NCBI GenBank assembly: GCA_948676835.1
Contig: CAPOZU010000005.1
Coordinates: forward strand, 52,564-116,563
Source of the DNA: an uncultured Clostridia bacterium
GTDB lineage: Bacteria; Bacillota; Clostridia; TANB77; CAG-508
Length of the DNA stretch: 64,000 bases
Direction of reading: 5' to 3'
The notes below the pieces were generated by a model, which ran no database searches, had not been told where the DNA came from, and was given only the letters and a program-made list of their open reading frames with translations. Position 1 is the first letter of the stretch. Every line of letters begins with the position of its first letter. Below are positions 29,489 to 38,808 of this stretch, one piece after another. The position numbers and the translations under genes were made by a program.

Positions 29489-31906
29489 ATGTTTCAAAAT
29501 ATTGCAGATACGGGAGCTTGCGAAGAATTAAAAGAAGAAAAAGATAGTAGTGTAAATTATAGATTAAAACAAATTTTTAAATTTCAAAATATAATTATTT
29601 ATGTCTTAACATTATTAATGTCTACATTATCAGTAAAAAATGAAATAATGCCTTTTGGTTTGGCAATGGTGGCATCTTGTGTAGGAGAATCAATTCCTAT
29701 TATTGGTGTTTTTGTTATGGCAATTATTGGTACAGCTATAAAAGGTGGTGCAATAGCTGTATTAAATTTCTTGCTAATTGCGACTATTTATTTTGTTTTT
29801 ATTCTAATATTCAAATCAAAAATTGCAATAGATGATAGAAATGAAACAGTAAAATCTGGTGGGAAATTATTTGCTGCAGCAAGTATTGTTGCCATAGTAA
29901 AATGTATAAAAGGTGGATTCTTATTTTATGATTTCTTTATGGGAATAATTTCTGCTTCTATTATTTATGTATTTTATAAAATTTTTGTCAATGGTTTAGT
30001 TTTTCTAAAAAACATAAAAATAAAAAGTGCTTTTACTACAGAAGAACTTATTGCAAGTGTTATAATTATTGCAATAGCAAGTCTTGTATTTAATAAATTA
30101 AACATATTTTCATTAAATATAAGTAATATTGTTATTATTTTTATGATTATGGTTTTAGGCTGGAAACATGGAATGGTAGTTGGTGCTGTAACAGGTATTG
30201 CTGTTGGATTGTCAACAAGTTTAATAGATGGTACAAGCTTTGTTCAAATTACTATGTTTGGAATTTCAGGTATTTTATCAGGAATATTAAATCGATTTGG
30301 AAAAATAGGAGTTATTATAGGATTTATACTTGGAAATGCAATTCTTACTTATTGGGTTAGAGGAGCTTCACCAGTAATATTATATTTTAGAGAAATTTTT
30401 GTGGCATCAATTGGATTACTACTAGTTCCTAAAAACTTTAAGATAGATTTAGAAGATTTAATTGGAAGTAAAACAAAGTTAATATCAAATAATGGTGACA
30501 ATAGATTAGAATCTCCAAATGAAGATGTATCTGAAAAACTTAGAACAATATCAGATATGTTTAATCAAATAATGTCAACACCAACAAAAGATGAAATGAT
30601 AGAAAATGAAAATTTTATTCAAGATTTTTTAGATAATTTAGAAGATATAAAAAATAATATCTTTTATGAAGAAATTTCGAATGAAGAAAATGGTATTGCT
30701 AGAGACATTTGTAAGGTTTTAAAAGAGAACGATATAATAGTTGATAAAGAAGTTGTAGAAGTACTAAAACAACATAATAATTATGTTGTAATGCAAGATG
30801 AGAATATAAAAAATGACTTACAAGAAGTTGTTAAGATTGCAAATAGAACATTAAAAATTGCTCAAATAAATAAAGCTAAAGAAGAAGAGAGAAAAAGAAA
30901 TTTGAAATCTATGAATAAAAGCTTACAAAGTGTAAGCAAAGTTATAGATAATTGTGCTCAAGAAATAGTAGAAAAGAAAGAAAATATTTTTACGAAGAAA
31001 GAACGAGAAATAGAATTATTATTAAAGAGCAAGAAAGTTGATGTGCAAAAGTGTAAAATAAAATTACTAAAAAATGGAAAGTACATTATAGAATTAAAAT
31101 ATGAATATGATGATAGCTCAGTAAGAGAAAAGACTACAATTGCTAATGTTTCAAGAGTTATTTCAAAAGTTCTAGATACTAAAACTGTTATTCAAAGAGA
31201 TAGGATCGATGAAGAAAATAAAGAATATGTACAAGTATATTCTAGTGAAGACAAATTTGTTCTTCAAGTTGGTAGTAGTAGAATAACTAAAGAGGGAAGC
31301 AAAATTTCAGGAGATTGTAGCCTTCAAATAAAATTGGCAGATGGGAAATATTTACTAGCAATTGCAGATGGTATGGAAAGTGGGGAAAGAGCAAGAGAAT
31401 CTAGTAAAGTTACTTTAAGACTTATAAAACAAATGTTGTCAAGTGGCTTTGATAAAGAAGAGTCACTAAAAATGTTAAATTCAAGAATTAATCTTATGCA
31501 AAATAAAGAATCATATTCCACTTTAGATGTAACTATACTTGATTTATATGCTGGAAAAGCTGAAATTATAAAAAATGCAGCATGTAGTACTTACATAAAA
31601 AATGATACAGATATTAAAAAAATCGAACTAGATAATTTACCTATTGGAATAATAGATAATATAGAGTTACAATCAAATACAATAGATATAAATGATGGAG
31701 ATATTTATATTATGTGTAGCGATGGTGTTTTAGAAACTAAGGACGATACTAAAACAGAATGGATTGAAGAATTTTTTAAAAATGTCTCTGTTACTAATAT
31801 TCATAAATTAGCAGATATGATTTTAGCCGAGGCAATTGATAATAATTTTGGAATAGCACAAGATGATATGACAGTAATTGTAAGTAAAATAATTAAAAGA
31901 AAATAG
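29489..31906 (+). CDS. spoIIE: Stage II sporulation protein E (PP2C-type serine phosphatase), 805 aa
   Basis: The start is the ATG at 29489, 6 nt after GAGAGGTGG. The first 300 or so residues are a series of hydrophobic helices, then a charged helical linker, then a PP2C phosphatase domain from about residue 600. Motifs seen are D-C-S-L-Q, ADGMESGERA, MCSDGV and AQDDMTV, which hold the metal-binding aspartates. In Bacillus, SpoIIE sits at the polar septum and dephosphorylates SpoIIAA to release sigma-F in the forespore. Length and order of domains fit the family. One oddity is Glu where the motif is usually G-M-G-x-G. The gene is followed by its own terminator. Confidence 0.93.
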   Translation: MFQNIADTGACEELKEEKDSSVNYRLKQIFKFQNIIIYVLTLLMSTLSVKNEIMPFGLAMVASCVGESIPIIGVFVMAIIGTAIKGGAIAVLNFLLIATIYFVFILIFKSKIAIDDRNETVKSGGKLFAAASIVAIVKCIKGGFLFYDFFMGIISASIIYVFYKIFVNGLVFLKNIKIKSAFTTEELIASVIIIAIASLVFNKLNIFSLNISNIVIIFMIMVLGWKHGMVVGAVTGIAVGLSTSLIDGTSFVQITMFGISGILSGILNRFGKIGVIIGFILGNAILTYWVRGASPVILYFREIFVASIGLLLVPKNFKIDLEDLIGSKTKLISNNGDNRLESPNEDVSEKLRTISDMFNQIMSTPTKDEMIENENFIQDFLDNLEDIKNNIFYEEISNEENGIARDICKVLKENDIIVDKEVVEVLKQHNNYVVMQDENIKNDLQEVVKIANRTLKIAQINKAKEEERKRNLKSMNKSLQSVSKVIDNCAQEIVEKKENIFTKKEREIELLLKSKKVDVQKCKIKLLKNGKYIIELKYEYDDSSVREKTTIANVSRVISKVLDTKTVIQRDRIDEENKEYVQVYSSEDKFVLQVGSSRITKEGSKISGDCSLQIKLADGKYLLAIADGMESGERARESSKVTLRLIKQMLSSGFDKEESLKMLNSRINLMQNKESYSTLDVTILDLYAGKAEIIKNAACSTYIKNDTDIKKIELDNLPIGIIDNIELQSNTIDINDGDIYIMCSDGVLETKDDTKTEWIEEFFKNVSVTNIHKLADMILAEAIDNNFGIAQDDMTVIVSKIIKRK

Positions 31907-31910
31907 TATA

Positions 31911-31950
31911 AAACCAAATTATTAAACTTTTGTTTAGTAATTTGGTTTTT
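31911..31950 (+). terminator. Terminator after spoIIE
   Basis: AAACCAAATTATTAAAC and the near-complementary GTTTAGTAATTTGGTTT form a long stem with a T-run. Confidence 0.85.
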
Positions 31951-32037
31951 TATATAACTTTGTTACATAGTTGTTATAGTTTTTTTTAGAATATATTGAT
32001 ATGATATTAATTGATAATAGTAATAAGGGGTAATTAA

Positions 32038-33123
32038 ATGGAAGAAAGAAACTTGAAACAAATTTTTGTTGGTCCCAAATACGATAAATTTGAAAAGAAA
32101 GTATTTTCAATACCAGCATTTTTCTTTGGAGAAATATATTTTGCATATAGAAAAATGCTTGTGCATTCTATAATAGTTATGTTTATATTAGAAATAATAA
32201 ATGCTGCTGCTATGCAGATACAAAACTTTGGGTTAGCAATTTTAGCTATATTATGTATTCGTACAGCGATAGGTCTTTTTTTCCCACTTTGGTATAGAAG
32301 GTTTTATAATAATAAAATAAATAATATTTTATCTAATAATATCGATAAATCTGAACAAGAGAAAATCAATTTAGCACAGAAAAGTGGTGGAACAAGTATT
32401 AAATATTTAATTTTGTTTTTAATAATAAGTTCTGTATTTTCAAGTTGGATTAATGGAATTGATATGTTTGGTTCTCAAAAGAATGTAAATAATAATGTCA
32501 ATATGAGTGTTTTTGATAATAATTCTAACCAAGAATCAAAAACTGGTGCTTTAAATAATGATGGAAATGCTAAGAAAATAGAAAATGCTAAAATTACAGG
32601 ATATGTTAATTTTGGTAATACTACTACTCTTTATATAGGTGATAATAATGAACAATATGACAGTATTGTTGGGAATTCTCAATTATTATCTCATATTGAA
32701 AATTATGATGAAGTGTCTGTAACTATATATTATACTGAACAAAATAATAAAAAGACAGTTGTCAAATATGAACTCTATGATACAGAAACAAACGAAAAAA
32801 TAGAGAATGTAGAAAATGAAGATGATTTAAGAGAAAGATTAGGATATTATATTCAAGGTAGCCATGAAGAAATTTTGACTTTTGTTGAAAAGGATGGTAT
32901 TCCAGGCTTTGGATCAGACGGAGAAAAATCATATACTTATCATGATTACAAATTTGAAAATGAAAATGGAAAAGAATTGGAATTTAGATATAAAATATAT
33001 GATAATACAGAAGATAAAAGTGATGTGCTTGAGCAAAATAAAAAATATAAAATAAAATTTGATGTAGAAAAAGGTACATTTGGTGACTATGAAAATGTAA
33101 TAACAGATATTGAAGAAGTATAA
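32038..33123 (+). CDS. DUF2628-like membrane protein with extracellular domain, 361 aa
   Basis: The ATG follows AAGGGG. Residues 15-50 contain the F-F-x-G-x-x-Y-F-A-Y-R-K pattern of DUF2628-type proteins, with two hydrophobic helices up to about residue 95 and a third near 125-140. The rest (about 145-361) is a polar, Asn-rich, probably extracytoplasmic domain without a motif I recognise. It stands alone between two terminators. No function is known; a role in envelope stress or transport cannot be supported from the sequence. Confidence 0.7.
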   Translation: MEERNLKQIFVGPKYDKFEKKVFSIPAFFFGEIYFAYRKMLVHSIIVMFILEIINAAAMQIQNFGLAILAILCIRTAIGLFFPLWYRRFYNNKINNILSNNIDKSEQEKINLAQKSGGTSIKYLILFLIISSVFSSWINGIDMFGSQKNVNNNVNMSVFDNNSNQESKTGALNNDGNAKKIENAKITGYVNFGNTTTLYIGDNNEQYDSIVGNSQLLSHIENYDEVSVTIYYTEQNNKKTVVKYELYDTETNEKIENVENEDDLRERLGYYIQGSHEEILTFVEKDGIPGFGSDGEKSYTYHDYKFENENGKELEFRYKIYDNTEDKSDVLEQNKKYKIKFDVEKGTFGDYENVITDIEEV

Positions 33124-33128
33124 AAAAT

Positions 33129-33154
33129 AAAAATCTGGCTTAAGCCAGATTTTT
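33129..33154. terminator. Bidirectional terminator between convergent genes
   Basis: AATCTGGCTTAAGCCAGATT is a perfect palindrome flanked by A-run and T-run, and serves both the + gene ending at 33123 and the - gene ending at 33153. Confidence 0.88.
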
Positions 33155-34709
33155 ATTTTATTAAATTTAACTTTTTTAAAAATCTTATTGAGGGTTCATT
33201 ATACTTTTGAGTTTGAATTTCTTCTTCTGAAAGCCAAATGATTTCTTTAGCATCAGAACCTGCTTTAATAGAAGAAATATCACTTACTTCGCTTGTATAT
33301 CTTAAGAAGATTAATTGTGTTTCTCTTCCTTTATATTCTAATATATCACTATCAAAATCAAAAGGTACAAGAGTATCTAATTCTAAATTTACTTCTTCAA
33401 GTGCTTCTCTTCTTATTGCATTTTCAAGTGTTTCATCATCTTCAAGAGAGCCTCCAACTAGATGAACACAATCTTCATATGCTCCATCTTTTTTATTTTG
33501 TTTTATAAATAAATATTTATCTTTGTGTTTTATTAGTACACTAACAATTATTTTATTTGGAACTTTAACAAAGTCATCAAATTCATTTACTAATAGTTTG
33601 CAGATATTTGCTGTTGCTTTTGGTTTTGCTAAACTTTCTGCATTTTGTTTCATACTTTTTAATTTTTCTATGTTTTTTGAAAGATTTTTTAAAGTTCTTG
33701 CTATACTGTCTCCTTTTTTTAGCCATACTGCAACACCATTTTCTACAAGAAATTCAGCATTTTCTTCTTCCTGACCTGGTATAGGATTTATAACAAGTAT
33801 AGGAAGATGAGATACTAGAGCTTCTGTAATTGTAAGTCCTCCGGGCTTAGTTATAACACCAAATGAAATATGCATTAATTCAGGAACTTTATTTGTATAT
33901 TCTAGGATTTTTACCCTATTAGAAGAATTAGTTATTTCTACTAATTCATTAAATTTTTTGTTCATTTTTTTGTTTTTTCCAGATATAGCAACTACTTGTA
34001 AATCTTTGAAAAGTCTAATTAATGCTTTTAGTACCATATAAGTTGTGTTTCTTCCAAGACCAAATTCTCCACCAGCGAAGAATAATAAAACAGGCTTTTC
34101 AGGATTTAAATCAAAGTCTTCATATATTTTTTTATCATCAAACTTTTCTGAAAATCTGTTAGAAACAGGGATACCTGTAACAAAGATTTTATTTTCTTCA
34201 ACACCTTCAGCAATCATATCTATTTTCATTTGATTATTAGAAACAAAGAAATAATCAACATATTCATATAAAACTAACCATTGTGGATGAATATGATAGT
34301 CTGTTAGTATTGTTGCAAGCTTACATTTTATTTTATCTCTTTTCTTTAAAACAGCACACATTTGAGTTGAAAATGGATGGGTAGAAATAATTAAATCTGG
34401 TTTAAATTCTTGTAATAAAGAATTCAATTTTACAGACATTAATTTATTTGTAGCTGTACTTATATGTGATAACGCACCATTTTTTGATTGCTTGTAAACT
34501 TGTTTCCATGCCCAAGGTGCTTTTTTCGCTAATTCCTTATATGCTTCAGTTGATACTTTATTTAGGTATTTGTTTATATATTCTATGCAATCTACCATTT
34601 GAACTTCAACATCTTTTCCATATGTTTGTTCTAATTCATTACAAATTGATTTTGCAGCAGATAAATGTCCTCCGCCATATGAACCATAGAAAACTAATAT
34701 TTTTTTCAT
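33153..34709 (-). CDS. Diacylglycerol glycosyltransferase (MGDG synthase/UgtP-like) fused to a NUDIX domain, 518 aa
   Basis: The ATG at 34709 is 7 nt after GGAAGG; a TTG 15 nt upstream is less likely. Residues 1-375 form an MGDG-synthase/GT28 enzyme: the N-terminal YGSYGGGHLSAA loop, STHPFS, and the sugar-nucleotide site TKPGGLTITEAL. Such enzymes add glucose or galactose to diacylglycerol on the inner face of the membrane, making glycolipids and the anchor for lipoteichoic acid. From about residue 390 to the end is a NUDIX hydrolase domain with a full box (GGSLEDDETLENAIRREALE then EV). The usual enzyme ends before this point, so this is a fusion. The NUDIX substrate is unknown; cleavage of a nucleotide sugar or by-product is a guess. 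The gene is monocistronic, between convergent and divergent neighbours. Confidence 0.85.
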   Translation of the reverse strand: MKKILVFYGSYGGGHLSAAKSICNELEQTYGKDVEVQMVDCIEYINKYLNKVSTEAYKELAKKAPWAWKQVYKQSKNGALSHISTATNKLMSVKLNSLLQEFKPDLIISTHPFSTQMCAVLKKRDKIKCKLATILTDYHIHPQWLVLYEYVDYFFVSNNQMKIDMIAEGVEENKIFVTGIPVSNRFSEKFDDKKIYEDFDLNPEKPVLLFFAGGEFGLGRNTTYMVLKALIRLFKDLQVVAISGKNKKMNKKFNELVEITNSSNRVKILEYTNKVPELMHISFGVITKPGGLTITEALVSHLPILVINPIPGQEEENAEFLVENGVAVWLKKGDSIARTLKNLSKNIEKLKSMKQNAESLAKPKATANICKLLVNEFDDFVKVPNKIIVSVLIKHKDKYLFIKQNKKDGAYEDCVHLVGGSLEDDETLENAIRREALEEVNLELDTLVPFDFDSDILEYKGRETQLIFLRYTSEVSDISSIKAGSDAKEIIWLSEEEIQTQKYNEPSIRFLKKLNLIK

Positions 34710-34869
34710 ATATTTACCTTCCAATTAGTGTTATTTAATAAAATACATTATAGCATTGTTTTATAAAAAAAACAATAAACTCATAAATCATTAAGAAGTA
34801 CTAAAAATAAATTTGTATAAATTTTTAACAACTGGAAAAAATATCTAAAAAATAAAGTTTGGAGGAAAT

Positions 34870-36216
34870 ATGAAAGAGAAAATATTAAAATCAATAATTA
34901 TAGTGTTAGTAATTTCAACTATAATTACAGGATATTATGCATTTAGGCTAAAAGAACAATATTCAAATATAAATAATAACAATTATACAGAAGCATTTAG
35001 CAATTTAGTAAATTACATGAATAATATTGAAAATTATTTAGCAAAGGCTATGATTTCAAAAGGTTCAGAACAAGCAACTAAAACTTTAACTGAAATATGG
35101 AAGAATTCAGATTTAGCAATTGTGTATTTGTCAAGAATTCCACTTGATGAAGAGGGACTTTCACAAACGTCAAAATTTTTAAATCAAGTAAGTGATTATT
35201 CTTATTCTTTATCTAGAAAAAGTATAGGTGGTGAAGAGCTAAAACAAGAAGACTTTGATAATTTAAAAAATTTATATCAATATAGTTTAGATTTAGAGCA
35301 AACTTTAAATCAACTTTCAGAAGAAATTTATAATGGAACAATAGATTGGAAAGATTTGAATATGAATTCAAATACAAAGTTTGCACAAGCTGTTGATAGT
35401 ATAAATGTATTTTCTAATATAGATGATAATTTAAATGAATATGAAGGTCTTATTTATGATGGTGCTTATTCAGATCATATAAATAAAATGGAAAAATTAG
35501 GACTAACAGGAAATGATATTAGTGAAGAAGATGCCAAAAATAAAGCAAAGGATTTCTTTAATGATTCAGAATATTCTGTAAAAAATATAGAGAATAATGG
35601 ATTTATAGAGAATGCAGATATTCCTATGTATGATTTTACTGTAGAATTTGATAATGTAGAGGAAAAATGTAGTATATCAATTTCTAAAAAAGGCGGACAT
35701 GTAGTTGAAACATCTTTTGATAGAAGTGTAAATGAAGAAAAAATAAGCCAACAAGAAGCAAATGAAATAGGTAAGAAATATTTGTCAGATAAAGGTTTTA
35801 AAGATATGAAAGAAACATATTTTGTAAAACAGGGAAATATAGTAACAATAAATTATGCTTATAATGATAATGGAATAATTGTTTATCCAGATTTAATAAA
35901 AGTAAAAGTTGCATTAGATAATGGGCAAATTTTAGGAATAGAAACAAATGGATATTTAAATTCTCATACTGATAGAACACATAAATCCCCAAAAATAACT
36001 ATGGAAGAAGCAAAGTCTAAATTGAATTCAGATTTGGAAATAATGTCAGAAGGAAAGGCAATAATTCCAACAGAATGGAAATCAGAAATTTTATGTTATG
36101 AGTTTAAAGGAAAAGTAGATGGAAAAGAATTTCTTGTATATATAAATGTTGAAACAGGAAAAGAAGAAGATATATTAGTAATACTAGATACACCAGGAGG
36201 AACTTTAACAGTATAG
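34870..36216 (+). CDS. ypeB: Germination protein YpeB, 448 aa
   Basis: The ATG follows TTTGGAGG. One N-terminal membrane helix (about residues 6-25) leads into a helical region with the Y-L-A-K-A-M motif and an SRIPLDE segment typical of YpeB. Two or three PepSY-like domains make up the C-terminal half. YpeB stabilises or controls the cortex-lytic enzyme SleB in the spore, and usually lies beside sleB; no sleB gene is visible here. Length matches the family (about 450 aa). Confidence 0.88.
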   Translation: MKEKILKSIIIVLVISTIITGYYAFRLKEQYSNINNNNYTEAFSNLVNYMNNIENYLAKAMISKGSEQATKTLTEIWKNSDLAIVYLSRIPLDEEGLSQTSKFLNQVSDYSYSLSRKSIGGEELKQEDFDNLKNLYQYSLDLEQTLNQLSEEIYNGTIDWKDLNMNSNTKFAQAVDSINVFSNIDDNLNEYEGLIYDGAYSDHINKMEKLGLTGNDISEEDAKNKAKDFFNDSEYSVKNIENNGFIENADIPMYDFTVEFDNVEEKCSISISKKGGHVVETSFDRSVNEEKISQQEANEIGKKYLSDKGFKDMKETYFVKQGNIVTINYAYNDNGIIVYPDLIKVKVALDNGQILGIETNGYLNSHTDRTHKSPKITMEEAKSKLNSDLEIMSEGKAIIPTEWKSEILCYEFKGKVDGKEFLVYINVETGKEEDILVILDTPGGTLTV

Positions 36217-36227
36217 ATTAAGTAGGT

Positions 36228-36260
36228 AACTTCTATATTTATTACATAAATATAGAAGTT
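36228..36260 (+). terminator. Perfect hairpin after ypeB, possible terminator
   Basis: AACTTCTATATTTAT pairs with ATAAATATAGAAGTT around a TAC loop. There is no good T-run after it, so termination is possible but not certain. Confidence 0.45.
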
Positions 36261-36316
36261 CAGAAAATGTAACAAGTAAACTTTAACAGTTTCTGAAAAA
36301 AGTTACCAAAAAGATT

Positions 36317-36345
36317 GAAATTGTTACAATATTGTTATATTATAA
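36317..36345 (+). promoter_or_regulatory. Candidate promoter of the hydrolase-murF-ddl operon
   Basis: A TTGAAA near 36317 and TATTAT 17 nt downstream, overlapping TATAAT, give a plausible sigma-A promoter. The first start codon (TTG at 36439, after TAGGAGG) is about 95 nt further on. Confidence 0.4.
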
Positions 36346-36505
36346 TGGCAGTAACAAAAAACTGTTAATTTGAATAAATTATAGTAGAAAATTTCCACAA
36401 TCTCTTAAGAAATTGTGGATTACATATAGGAGGAAATATTGCAAGTTAAAGTAAATAACTGGAATATTAATTATGAAGTAATGGGTAAGCGGAAATCCAG
36501 TAGTA

Positions 36506-37207
36506 TTGCTACATGGATGGTTAGCAGATTTAGAAACAATGAGACCTATTGCTAATAATTTAAGTAAAAATTTCAAAGTTTATTTAGTTGATGTTGTTGG
36601 TTTTGGAAAAAGCGATTTACCAGAGCATCCATTAAACACCAATGATTTTGGTAATTTTTTAAAAGAGTTTTTAAATACTCTAAAAATAAAAAATCCAATT
36701 TTAATTGGTCATTCAAATGGCGGAAGAACTATAATAAATGCAGTTGGTAGGAAAATTGTTACACCCAAAAAAGTTATTTTAATTGATAGTGCAGGCTTAA
36801 AACCGAAAAGAAAATTAGGTTATTATTTAAAAGTTGCTTTTTATAAAACAGGTAAATTTATACTTAATTTATTACCAAATACTAAAAAAATAAAAGCCTT
36901 TAAAGAAAAACTTAGAAATAATGTTGGTTCTAGTGATTATAAATCTTCAAGCAATGTTTTAAAAGAAACAATGAAGCTTATTTTAAATGAAGATTTATCA
37001 GAGTTATTACCCAATATTAATGTTCCAACTTTGTTATTTTGGGGAACTTTAGATAATGCTACACCAATTAGCGATGGAAGAAAAATGGCAAAATTAATAC
37101 CAGATAGCGGATTAATCGAATATCTAGGTTCATCACATTTTTCATACTTGGAAAATTTAAATAACTTTAATACAGTTGTGAATGAATTTTTAAAAAATGA
37201 TATATAA
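36506..37207 (+). CDS. Alpha/beta hydrolase, 5' end split off by a single-base frameshift
   Basis: The open frame has the hydrolase oxyanion motif LHGW, a GHSNGG nucleophile elbow (G-x-S-x-G), an Asp in LFWGTLDNATP and a His in GSSHF, so the catalytic triad is complete. The natural start is upstream: TTG at 36439, 6 nt after AGGAGG, gives LQVKVNNWNINYEVMGK and then runs out of frame. Removing one base, the C at 36490, joins it to GNPVVLLHGW, the classic family N-terminus. So this is either a recent pseudogene or a sequence error. It is the first gene of an operon with the murF-like and ddl genes (15-nt spacing). Substrate unknown. Confidence 0.75.
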   Translation: MLHGWLADLETMRPIANNLSKNFKVYLVDVVGFGKSDLPEHPLNTNDFGNFLKEFLNTLKIKNPILIGHSNGGRTIINAVGRKIVTPKKVILIDSAGLKPKRKLGYYLKVAFYKTGKFILNLLPNTKKIKAFKEKLRNNVGSSDYKSSSNVLKETMKLILNEDLSELLPNINVPTLLFWGTLDNATPISDGRKMAKLIPDSGLIEYLGSSHFSYLENLNNFNTVVNEFLKNDI

Positions 37208-37221
37208 AGGGGAAATTGCTA

Positions 37222-38793
37222 ATGGAAAAAGTTTTATTAAACTTTAGTTTAGTTTTAATATTAGTATATTTTTATAAAATTACAAGGCATGGGTTACATA
37301 TTTTACAATTAGAGAATTATTATGTAGATAGATATGCAGTATGGATGAAACGTTATATAAAAAAAGTTATAGATATAAAGAAAATAATTCTTTTATTAGT
37401 GCCAATTATATGTTTTATAATTAACACTAAAGTATCAGTTATTATTGGTTTTACAATAGAAATATTTGTTTTACTTTATTTTATAATTAGTACTAAAAAG
37501 CAAAAAGAAAAAAAAGCTTTTGTTGTTACTGCAAGAATCAAAAGAGTATATGCAACATATTTAGTATTATTTGTAATTGGTTTTACTTTTGCAAATGTAT
37601 TAAATTATAGAATTGTTTTAAGTATTATAAATATTTGTACAATGTTTGCATATGTTTTTGTTTATATTGTAAGTGTTATAAATAAACCAATCGAGAAAAA
37701 TATAAGAAGAGGTTTTTGCAAACAAGCAAAAGCAAAACTTGAGGATATACCAGGACTTAAAGTTGTTGGTATTACTGGAAGCTATGGAAAAACAAGTACA
37801 AAGTACATTGTAAATACTATACTTTCACAAAAATATAATACATTAATGACACCAGAAAGTTATAATACAACAATGGGAGTTGTAAGAACAATAAATGAAA
37901 AATTAACACCAATGCATCAATTATTTATTTGTGAGATGGGTGCAAAATATATTGGAGATATTAAAGAAATAACAGATATTGTAAATCCACATTATGGAAT
38001 ATTAACAGCTATTGGACCTCAACATTTAGATACATTTAAAAGTTTAGAAAATGTTAGAAAAACAAAACTTGAATTAGTAGATAGTCTTCCTGATGATGGA
38101 ATTGCATTTGTCAACTGGGAAGATGAAAATATAAGAAGTTCTAAAATTACTAAAAATATGGTTAAATTTGGATTATCAAAAGAAGCCGATTATTATGCTA
38201 CAAATATCAATATTACAGAAAGAGGCTCTTCTTTTGATGTTGTTATACCTAATAAAGAACCGATTAGAATTAAAACTAGATTGTTAGGTAATTTGAATAT
38301 TTTAAATGTTGTAGGAGCTGTTGCAATAGCAGATAAATTAGGACTTACTGCAGATGAAATTAAAATGGGAGCTAAATATATTAGACCAGTTACTCATAGG
38401 CTAGAATTAAAACAAAATCCTAATGGAAGTATGATAATTGATGATGCATACAATTCAAATATAAAAGGTGCTAAGATGGCACTTGAAGTTTTAAAATCTT
38501 TTGAACATAAAAAAAGAATTTTAATTACTCCTGGTATAGTAGAACTTGGAGATAAAATGACAGAAATAAATCAAGAGCTTGGAAGATGTGCGGCTGATAG
38601 TAGTGATTTTATAATATTAGTAGGAGCACAGCAAGCAATTCCAATTTATAATGGAATTAAAGAAAAAGGTTATCCAGAGTCTAATGTTTATATTGCAAAA
38701 AACTTACAAGAGGCTTTGAGTAAAATGAATCAAATTATAACAAGAGATAGTGTTGTTTTATTAGAAAACGACTTACCAGATAATTACTTATAA
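37222..38793 (+). CDS. Membrane-anchored MurF-like Mur ligase, 523 aa
   Basis: The ATG at 37222 follows AAAGGGG. Residues 1-155 contain about five hydrophobic helices; residues from about 180 hold the ATP-binding loop GITGSYGKTSTK, then N-T-T-M-G-V-V-R, EMGAKYIGDI and HRLELK, typical of UDP-MurNAc-tripeptide:D-Ala-D-Ala ligases. The product would join the D-Ala-D-Ala dipeptide to the peptidoglycan precursor. Its immediate partner, ddl, which makes that dipeptide, begins 15 nt downstream, which supports this. The membrane domain is an extra compared with E. coli MurF. The molecule could be a MurF relative with a different amino acid substrate, but the ddl neighbour argues for D-Ala-D-Ala. Confidence 0.82.
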   Translation: MEKVLLNFSLVLILVYFYKITRHGLHILQLENYYVDRYAVWMKRYIKKVIDIKKIILLLVPIICFIINTKVSVIIGFTIEIFVLLYFIISTKKQKEKKAFVVTARIKRVYATYLVLFVIGFTFANVLNYRIVLSIINICTMFAYVFVYIVSVINKPIEKNIRRGFCKQAKAKLEDIPGLKVVGITGSYGKTSTKYIVNTILSQKYNTLMTPESYNTTMGVVRTINEKLTPMHQLFICEMGAKYIGDIKEITDIVNPHYGILTAIGPQHLDTFKSLENVRKTKLELVDSLPDDGIAFVNWEDENIRSSKITKNMVKFGLSKEADYYATNINITERGSSFDVVIPNKEPIRIKTRLLGNLNILNVVGAVAIADKLGLTADEIKMGAKYIRPVTHRLELKQNPNGSMIIDDAYNSNIKGAKMALEVLKSFEHKKRILITPGIVELGDKMTEINQELGRCAADSSDFIILVGAQQAIPIYNGIKEKGYPESNVYIAKNLQEALSKMNQIITRDSVVLLENDLPDNYL

Positions 38794-38808
38794 TGGAGGA
38801 ATATAAAA

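Noticed and set aside
33238..34738. Several + strand open frames opposite the glycosyltransferase-NUDIX gene
   Set aside because: They are antisense to a complete, well-recognised enzyme and have no initiation signals.
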